Shown piece by piece: positions 59,305 to 64,000 of a DNA stretch of 64,000 nt (positions are counted from its first letter, which is position 1; every line of letters starts with the position of its first letter). The translations under genes and the position numbers were made by a program. This DNA is from 62-47 sp051954235. GTDB lineage: Bacteria; Pseudomonadota; Alphaproteobacteria; Rhizobiales; Xanthobacteraceae. The notes under the pieces were generated by a model. It was not told where the DNA came from. It did not search any database and saw only the letters and a list, made by a program, of their open reading frames with translations. The DNA lies in assembly GCA_051954235.1 (NCBI GenBank), contig JBQCHY010000116.1, positions 1-64,000 of the forward strand, read 5' to 3'.

Positions 59305-60777
59305 TCACCTGTCTCCTTGCCGCCGTGCAATCGAAAGCAATTCCTCGATATCGAGATGCGCTTCGAGATGGTCGGCCAATGCATCCAGCGCGGCTTCGAC
59401 CCGCGCCTCATAGGCCAATGACGAGGCCGCACCTAACCCTCCCAACCACGCAGCGCGGAACGCATCGCTGGAAAACAGTCCGTGCAAGTAAGTGCCTTGC
59501 ACTCGCCCATCACGCGAGGTCGCGCCGTCGTATCGCTCGCCGATGTGCAGCATTGGCCGCGCGCCGTCCGGCCCGCTGCTGCGGCCGAGATGAATCTCAT
59601 AGCCCTCGACCGGCTGTCCGCTGGCGCAATGAACGCCGTGCGTGAGCGTGGTGGACTTGTCGCCCTGCATCACCGTGTCGATGTCGAGCAGGCCCAACCC
59701 TTCGACACGGCCCGGCGCGCCGTCGAGCCCGTCGGGATCGGCGATGGATTTGCCCAGCATCTGATAGCCGCCGCAAAGACCCAGCACATGCCCGCCACGT
59801 CGCACATGCGCCGCGATGTCGATATCCCAACCTTGCGCGCGCAGAAAAGCGAGATCGCCCAGCGTCGATTTGCTGCCGGGCAATATCACCACGTTCGCTT
59901 CCGAGGGAATCGGCTCGCCCGGCCGCACGAAGCGAAGGCTGACGCCGGGCTCCATCGCCAGCGGATCGAGATCGTCGAAGTTGGCGATGCGCGCCAGCAT
60001 CGGCACCGCGATCACGCACGCCGCGCCGTCACGCGCCGCGTTACTTTCGAGATCGAGCGCGTCCTCTGCCGGCAGCCACGCCGCTTGCGGCAACCACGGC
60101 ACCACGCCGAGCGATGGCCAGCCCGTCATCCGCGTTACCGCGTCGAGGCCGGCATCGAACAGCTTCACCTCGCCGCGAAACTTGTTGACGAGGAAGCCGC
60201 GGATTTGCGCGCGCTCCTCCGACTCCAGCACAGCGTGGGTGCCAACCAGGCTGGCAATGACGCCGCCGCGATCGATATCGCCGGCCAGCACCACCGGCAC
60301 GTCGGCGGCAAGGGCAAATCCCATGTTGGCGATGTCGCCCTCACGCAGGTTGATCTCCGCCGGGCTTCCCGCGCCTTCCACCAGCACGATGTCCGCTTCA
60401 CGCGCGAGATGCGCAAAGCTCTCCAGCACCAGCGGCAGCAGGTCCTTCTTCTTGTCGAGAAAGTTTTTTGCGCGCAGCGTTCCCATGCGCTGGCCGCACA
60501 CGATCACCTGCGCGCCGGTGTCGGTCTCCGGCTTCAGCAGCACCGGATTCATATGCACGCTCGGCGGCAGCCGCGCCGCGCGTGCCTGCACCGCCTGCGC
60601 ACGGCCGATCTCGCCGCCGTCGACGGCAATCGCCGCGTTGTTCGACATGTTCTGCGGCTTGAACGGCGCAACGCGCAAACCGCGCCGCACCAGCACCCGC
60701 GCAAGCCCCGCCACCAGCGTCGACTTGCCGGCGTTGGAGCCGGTGGCCTGAATCATCAGCGCGGGGGTAGGAGTCAT
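59305..60777 (-). CDS. cobQ: Cobyric acid synthase
   Basis: 490-residue glutamine-dependent amidase that converts adenosylcobyrinic a,c-diamide to adenosylcobyric acid, with four amidations. The N-terminal P-loop is MIQATGSNAGKSTLVAGLAR (about residues 9-28). The C-terminal class I glutaminase has HVLGLCGGYQMLG with the catalytic Cys near residue 337. GVIASLVGTHAVL and NKFRGEVKLFDAGLD match CobQ/CbiP. The length fits the family. It lies leftward of a family B repeat and downstream of cobO on the same strand by about 200 bp, so it may share the riboswitch-led transcript. Confidence 0.96.
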   Translation of the reverse strand: MTPTPALMIQATGSNAGKSTLVAGLARVLVRRGLRVAPFKPQNMSNNAAIAVDGGEIGRAQAVQARAARLPPSVHMNPVLLKPETDTGAQVIVCGQRMGTLRAKNFLDKKKDLLPLVLESFAHLAREADIVLVEGAGSPAEINLREGDIANMGFALAADVPVVLAGDIDRGGVIASLVGTHAVLESEERAQIRGFLVNKFRGEVKLFDAGLDAVTRMTGWPSLGVVPWLPQAAWLPAEDALDLESNAARDGAACVIAVPMLARIANFDDLDPLAMEPGVSLRFVRPGEPIPSEANVVILPGSKSTLGDLAFLRAQGWDIDIAAHVRRGGHVLGLCGGYQMLGKSIADPDGLDGAPGRVEGLGLLDIDTVMQGDKSTTLTHGVHCASGQPVEGYEIHLGRSSGPDGARPMLHIGERYDGATSRDGRVQGTYLHGLFSSDAFRAAWLGGLGAASSLAYEARVEAALDALADHLEAHLDIEELLSIARRQGDR

Positions 60778-60836
60778 AGGAGAAACATCGCGAGGTCTGG
60801 CTTCATGTAATACATGGAACGAAGATCATTCTACCT

Positions 60837-60963
60837 CGTCATGCCCGGCTTTATGCCGGGCATCCACGTCTTACTGATCATCCTCGACAAAAGACGTGGA
60901 TGGCCGGAACATAGGCGAGCGAAGCGACGCCGTTCTTCGAACGGCTATGTCCGGCCATGACGG
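60837..60963. repeat. Palindromic intergenic repeat, family B (expanded)
   Basis: CGTCATGCCCGGCTTTATGCCGGGCATCCACGTCTT, then AAGACGTGGATGGCCGGAACATAG, then an added hairpin (GCGACGCCGTTCTTCGAACGGC) and TGTCCGGCCATGACGGG. It lies between cobO and cobQ, inside the likely leftward transcript. Confidence 0.85.
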
Positions 60964-60974
60964 GAAACACAAGA

Positions 60975-61601
60975 TCAAAACTCGATGCCCTTCTGCGCCT
61001 TCACGCCCTGGCGGAACGGATGCTTCACCATGGTCATGTCGGTGACGAGGTCGGCCATTTCGATCAGGCTGTCATGCGCGTTGCGGCCGGTGATGATGAC
61101 GTGCTTGTCGGCAGGTTTCTCGTCGCGCAGGAACGTCAGCACCTCGTCGAGCGGCAGGTAGTCGTAACGCAGCACGATGTTGAGTTCGTCGAGCAGCACC
61201 AGGTGATGGCGGTCGTCGCGGATCAGCGCCTTGGCCTGCTCCCAGCCGGCCCGCGCCGCGGCGATGTCGCGGGCGCGATCCTGCGTCTCCCAGGTGAAAC
61301 CCTCGCCCATGATGTGCAGCGTCACCAGATCGGGAAATTTGTTCAGCAGTCGCGCTTCGCCGGTATCCCACTTCGCCGACTTGGTGAACTGCACGATGCC
61401 GACCGGCATGTCGTGACCGATGTGGCGAAACACCATTCCGAGCGCTGCCGACGTCTTGCCCTTGCCGTTGCCGGTGTTGACGATCAGCAGGCCCTTCTCG
61501 ACCGTCTTGGTTTCCATCATACGGTCGCGCGCGACTTTCAGTTTGCGCATCTTGTCGTTGTGTTTGGCGTTGCGCGCGTCGTCGCTCGCTTGATCGGTCA
61601 T
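60975..61601 (-). CDS. cobO: Cob(I)yrinic acid a,c-diamide adenosyltransferase
   Basis: 208-residue CobA/CobO/BtuR-type adenosyltransferase. The nucleotide loop is NTGNGKGKTSAALGMVFR (about residues 39-56). VGIVQFTKSAKWDTGE and MGEGFTWETQDRARDI are classic CobO segments, and LLDELNIVLRYDYLPLDEV and ITGRNAHDSLIEMADLVTDM follow in order. It transfers the 5'-deoxyadenosyl group from ATP to Co(I) corrinoid. The ATG at 61601 overlaps the cobinamide kinase stop by four bases (ATGA); upstream in-frame extension runs through that gene and is rejected. Confidence 0.97.
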   Translation of the reverse strand: MTDQASDDARNAKHNDKMRKLKVARDRMMETKTVEKGLLIVNTGNGKGKTSAALGMVFRHIGHDMPVGIVQFTKSAKWDTGEARLLNKFPDLVTLHIMGEGFTWETQDRARDIAAARAGWEQAKALIRDDRHHLVLLDELNIVLRYDYLPLDEVLTFLRDEKPADKHVIITGRNAHDSLIEMADLVTDMTMVKHPFRQGVKAQKGIEF

Positions 61602-62155
61602 GATGCTCCCTCGATGGATTCGCGTTTCAGCCACAGCGGCAATCCGGCGGCGACGAACGCCACATTCGGCACCGCTGCGGCAATGGCCTGATTGAGCCGC
61701 CCCTGCGCGTCGCGAAACTCGCGGCCGAGCGGCGTTTCGGGTACGAGGCCGAGACCGACCTCGTTGGAAACCAGCAGCGCCGGATGCCGCGTGCGGCGCA
61801 GCCAATCGGCCAGCGCGTTAATCTCCGCTTCAACATCGCGCGATGCGTGCATCAGGTTCGACAGCCACAACGTCAGGCAATCGACCAGCACGACGCGGCC
61901 TTCGCCCGCCTCGCGCGCCAAAGCATCGACCAACGCCAGCGGCTCCTCCACCGTGCGCCAGCCGCCGCCGCGTTGCGCGCGGTGATGCGCGATCCGTGCA
62001 CGCATCTCGTCGTCGCCCGCCGTCGCGGTGGCGAGATAGATACGTGAAAGGCTGCTCTCGCAGGCAAGCCGTTCGGCGAAACGCGATTTGCCGGAGCGCG
62101 CGCCGCCCAGCACCAGCGTCGGGCGCGGAACGAACTGAGACGAATCGTGCGGCAT
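61598..62155 (-). CDS. cobP: Adenosylcobinamide kinase / adenosylcobinamide-phosphate guanylyltransferase
   Basis: 185-residue bifunctional enzyme (CobU in Salmonella) that phosphorylates adenosylcobinamide and then adds GMP. The P-loop is VLGGARSGKSRFAERLA (about residues 16-32). YLATATAGDDEMRARIAHH carries the conserved catalytic His region. VLVDCLTLWLSNLM and LLVSNEVGLGLVPETPLGR are family signatures. It is the first gene after the leftward cobalamin riboswitch, whose 3' end lies about 110 bases upstream. It is coupled to cobO by the ATGA overlap. Confidence 0.96.
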   Translation of the reverse strand: MPHDSSQFVPRPTLVLGGARSGKSRFAERLACESSLSRIYLATATAGDDEMRARIAHHRAQRGGGWRTVEEPLALVDALAREAGEGRVVLVDCLTLWLSNLMHASRDVEAEINALADWLRRTRHPALLVSNEVGLGLVPETPLGREFRDAQGRLNQAIAAAVPNVAFVAAGLPLWLKRESIEGAS

Positions 62156-62261
62156 CGACGGCCCGGATCAAAACGCGAGCTTTGCCGGGGGCGTGCCGCA
62201 GGCGAAAGCCGACACGCGCTCGCCAGATGCACCCCGCCCCGACGCCGTCAAAACACAATTC

Positions 62262-62452
62262 CCGATGGCAGGTCTCCTGGCTCGCGGCTCAAAGCCCGGT
62301 CGCCGCCTTCCCGGACGAATCCAGTGGCTTCGGCGCAAGGCTCCTCCTGGTGGAGGCTCGTCGCTCACAGTTGCGGGGGCAGCGCCGGCATTGGAATTTC
62401 TCCGCACCGGCTTCCCTTTTCACCTTCCTTGTGGAAGGACCATCGCGGTGAA
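62262..62452 (-). promoter_or_regulatory. Cobalamin riboswitch upstream of cobP-cobO
   Basis: On the reverse strand: GGAAGGTGAAAAGGGAAGCC, GGTGCGG, the B12 box GCTGCCCCCGCAACTGTGAG (near 62364-62383), CCACTGG, GGGAAGG and GCGAGCCAGGAGACC in the right order. The aptamer is complete. It would repress cobP, cobO and perhaps cobQ when adenosylcobalamin is abundant. The 352-base gap between cobP and cobT is almost filled by it, leaving 55 bases before cobT. Confidence 0.96.
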
Positions 62453-62507
62453 CGCTAGCCTTCGGCGACTACGCGGTCAACCGCACCGGGCAGATGAGGA
62501 CCTCAAC

Positions 62508-63557
62508 ATGATCGATGCCGCGCAATGGCAACCCCCGGACGTCACGCCGCTCGATCACTCACAGGAAGCGGCGCTGCGCGGGCGAATCGACGGCAAGGCC
62601 AAGCCGTCGGGCTCGCTCGGCCGCATCGAGGAACTGGCCTTGCAACTCGGCCTGATCGCGCAGCCGGCGCAACCGCGCATAGACAACGCCGTGCTGCTGG
62701 TATTCGCCGGCGATCATGGCATGACCGCGTCCGGTGTCTCGCAATATCCGTCGGACGTGACCGCGGCGATGGTGCGAACCTTTCTCGCCGGCCGCGCCAG
62801 CGCCAATGCGTTTGCCGCCGCGACGGGCGCGCGGCTGCGGGTGATCGATGCCGGCGTCGCCGCCGATCTGCCGCCGCATCCCGATCTGATCGACGCCAAG
62901 ATCGCGCGCGGCACCGCCGATGCGTCACGCGCCCCGGCGATGTCGCGTGAACAAGCTATCGCGGCGCTGACGCGCGGCTGCGAAATCGCGACGAAGGAAA
63001 TTCGCGGCGGCGCCGATGTCATCGCCATCGGCGAGATGGGCATCGGCAACACCGGTTCCGCCGCGCTGCTCGCGCATCGCCTCGCCCCCGCGCCGCTGGA
63101 TGATTGCATCGGCGTCGGCGCCGGACAAAGCGACGAAGGCTTGGCGCGCAAGCGCGCCGTGCTGATGCAGGCCGCCACGCGTAGCGATGCGACGTCGCCG
63201 CTCGATGTGCTGGCCGAATTCGGCGGCTTCGAAATCGCGATGATGGCCGGCGCGGTGATCGGCGCCGCCGCGGCGCGACGCCCGGTGATCGTCGATGGCT
63301 TCATTTCCAGCGCCGCCGCGCTGGTGGCGGTGCGGCTGTGCCCGGCGGCGCGCGACTTTTGCGTGTTCGCGCATCGCTCGGCCGAGCGCGGCCATGGCCT
63401 CGTGCTCGACGCGATGCAAGCGGTACCGTTGCTTGATCTCGGACTGCGGCTGGGCGAAGGCACCGGCGCGCTGCTGGCGTTGCCGCTGCTGCGCGCCGCC
63501 GCGCGGCTCGTCACCGATGTCGCGAGCCTCGATGACGTGTTGAGCGGGAAAATCTGA
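62508..63557 (+). CDS. cobT: Nicotinate-nucleotide--dimethylbenzimidazole phosphoribosyltransferase
   Basis: 349-residue enzyme that makes alpha-ribazole 5'-phosphate for the lower ligand of B12. Landmarks are KPSGSLGRIEELALQLG, VFAGDHGMTASGVSQYP, IAIGEMGIGNTGSAALLAH, VGAGQSDEGLARKRAVLM and ALRLGEGTGALLALPLL-type closing residues. The catalytic Glu is in LRLGEGTGA. The frame is open upstream through the riboswitch, but the ATG at 62508, with GAGGA just before, is the family start. It is divergent from cobP and is followed directly by cobS (ATG one base after TGA), so those two are co-transcribed. Confidence 0.96.
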   Translation: MIDAAQWQPPDVTPLDHSQEAALRGRIDGKAKPSGSLGRIEELALQLGLIAQPAQPRIDNAVLLVFAGDHGMTASGVSQYPSDVTAAMVRTFLAGRASANAFAAATGARLRVIDAGVAADLPPHPDLIDAKIARGTADASRAPAMSREQAIAALTRGCEIATKEIRGGADVIAIGEMGIGNTGSAALLAHRLAPAPLDDCIGVGAGQSDEGLARKRAVLMQAATRSDATSPLDVLAEFGGFEIAMMAGAVIGAAAARRPVIVDGFISSAAALVAVRLCPAARDFCVFAHRSAERGHGLVLDAMQAVPLLDLGLRLGEGTGALLALPLLRAAARLVTDVASLDDVLSGKI

Positions 63558-64000
63558 ATGAGCGAGATCGAGCATTTTCGCAACGCCGCGCGCTTCATGA
63601 CCATCCTGCCGGTGCGCTCCGCTGTGGGCGAGATCGCGCCGGACTGGTTGACGCGTTGCCTGAAATATTCGCCGCTGGTCGGCATCGGCATCGGTCTCGC
63701 CTCGGGAATTGTACTGCTCGTTGCGGCGGAGTTGTGGAACGAGACCATCGCCGCGATACTCGCGGTGGCGACCAGCATCGCGCTCACCGGCGCGCTGCAT
63801 GAGGATGGTTTTGCCGACACCTTCGACGGATTCGGCGGCGGCTTCACGACGGAAAAACGTCTCGCCATCATGAAGGACAGCCGCATCGGCACCTATGGCG
63901 CGCTGGCGCTCGGCTTGAATGTCGCGCTGCGGATCGCGGCGCTGGCGGCATTGACGCCATGGGAGGGCGTTACCGCACTGATCGCGGCGCACGCGGCGGC
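63558..64000 (+). CDS. cobS: Adenosylcobinamide-GDP ribazoletransferase (cobalamin synthase), cut at window end
   Basis: 147 residues of a polytopic membrane enzyme that joins adenosylcobinamide-GDP with alpha-ribazole (phosphate) to make adenosylcobalamin. The signature ALTGALHEDGFADTFDGFGGG near residues 76-96 holds the acidic metal-binding motif DGxxDxxDG-like, and AIMKDSRIGTYGALALGL follows. At least four hydrophobic segments are visible. It starts immediately after the cobT stop. The family is about 250 residues, so about 100 are missing past the window end. In Rhizobiales it is named CobV; CobS is the enterobacterial name. Confidence 0.95.
   Translation, partial: MSEIEHFRNAARFMTILPVRSAVGEIAPDWLTRCLKYSPLVGIGIGLASGIVLLVAAELWNETIAAILAVATSIALTGALHEDGFADTFDGFGGGFTTEKRLAIMKDSRIGTYGALALGLNVALRIAALAALTPWEGVTALIAAHAA

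Overview
The window reads as a chromosomal segment of a high-GC alphaproteobacterium of the Hyphomicrobiales, most likely Nitrobacteraceae (the Bradyrhizobium / Rhodopseudomonas / Afipia group). The pointers are a GcrA cell-cycle regulator with clustered GANTC (CcrM) sites upstream, a SAM-II riboswitch in front of metZ, a double-length dCTP deaminase, an OpgC-type acyltransferase, and several families of imperfect-palindrome intergenic repeats of a kind I associate with this group. Genes are densely packed on both strands. I saw no prophage, transposase, integrase, CRISPR array or rRNA.

Layout. 1-1257: SCO1-like copper chaperone (cut by the window edge) and a small secreted ClpP-like protein. 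1511-7596: a catabolic-looking group of three flavoenzymes (KSTD-like dehydrogenase, old-yellow-enzyme reductase, Baeyer-Villiger-type monooxygenase) with an alpha/beta hydrolase and an NTF2-like protein. 7940-10057: large secreted SGNH hydrolase, then tRNA-Gly(CCC). 10283-14945: MATE exporter, an unrecognised protein paired with a 2-oxo-hept-4-ene-1,7-dioate hydratase homologue, and dCTP deaminase. 15166-27621: a core block (metZ with its SAM-II leader, apaG, hslO, argF, argD, gcrA, galE) interrupted by an orphan branched-chain-type binding protein and an opgC-SGNH-SGNH operon.

27872-41756 is a Wzx/Wzy-type polysaccharide locus: a Wzz/GumC-like chain-length protein, three glycosyltransferases, flippase, polymerase/ligase, a secreted glycoside-hydrolase-like protein, a GINT1-like beta-propeller protein, a BioF2/CelD-type acyltransferase and a flavin-dependent oxidoreductase. 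No initiating sugar-phosphate transferase or Wza-type exporter is in view. 42032-51890: a second orphan binding protein, an AttEFGH-like module (LolD-like ATPase, FtsX-like permease, Tat-exported lipocalin-like protein), two MFS transporters and three small conserved-looking proteins.

51891-64000 is a vitamin B12 region. One cobalamin riboswitch (+ strand) leads btuB-btuC-btuD. A second (- strand) leads the cobinamide kinase and cobalamin adenosyltransferase genes, with cobyric acid synthase further downstream on the same strand. cobC, a BtuF-like binding protein, cbiB/cobD, cobT and the start of cobS complete it. Together they cover corrinoid uptake, adenosylation, the aminopropanol arm and nucleotide-loop assembly. 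Early corrin-ring genes are not in the window.

All functional calls come from reading translations and motifs by eye. No database search was possible.
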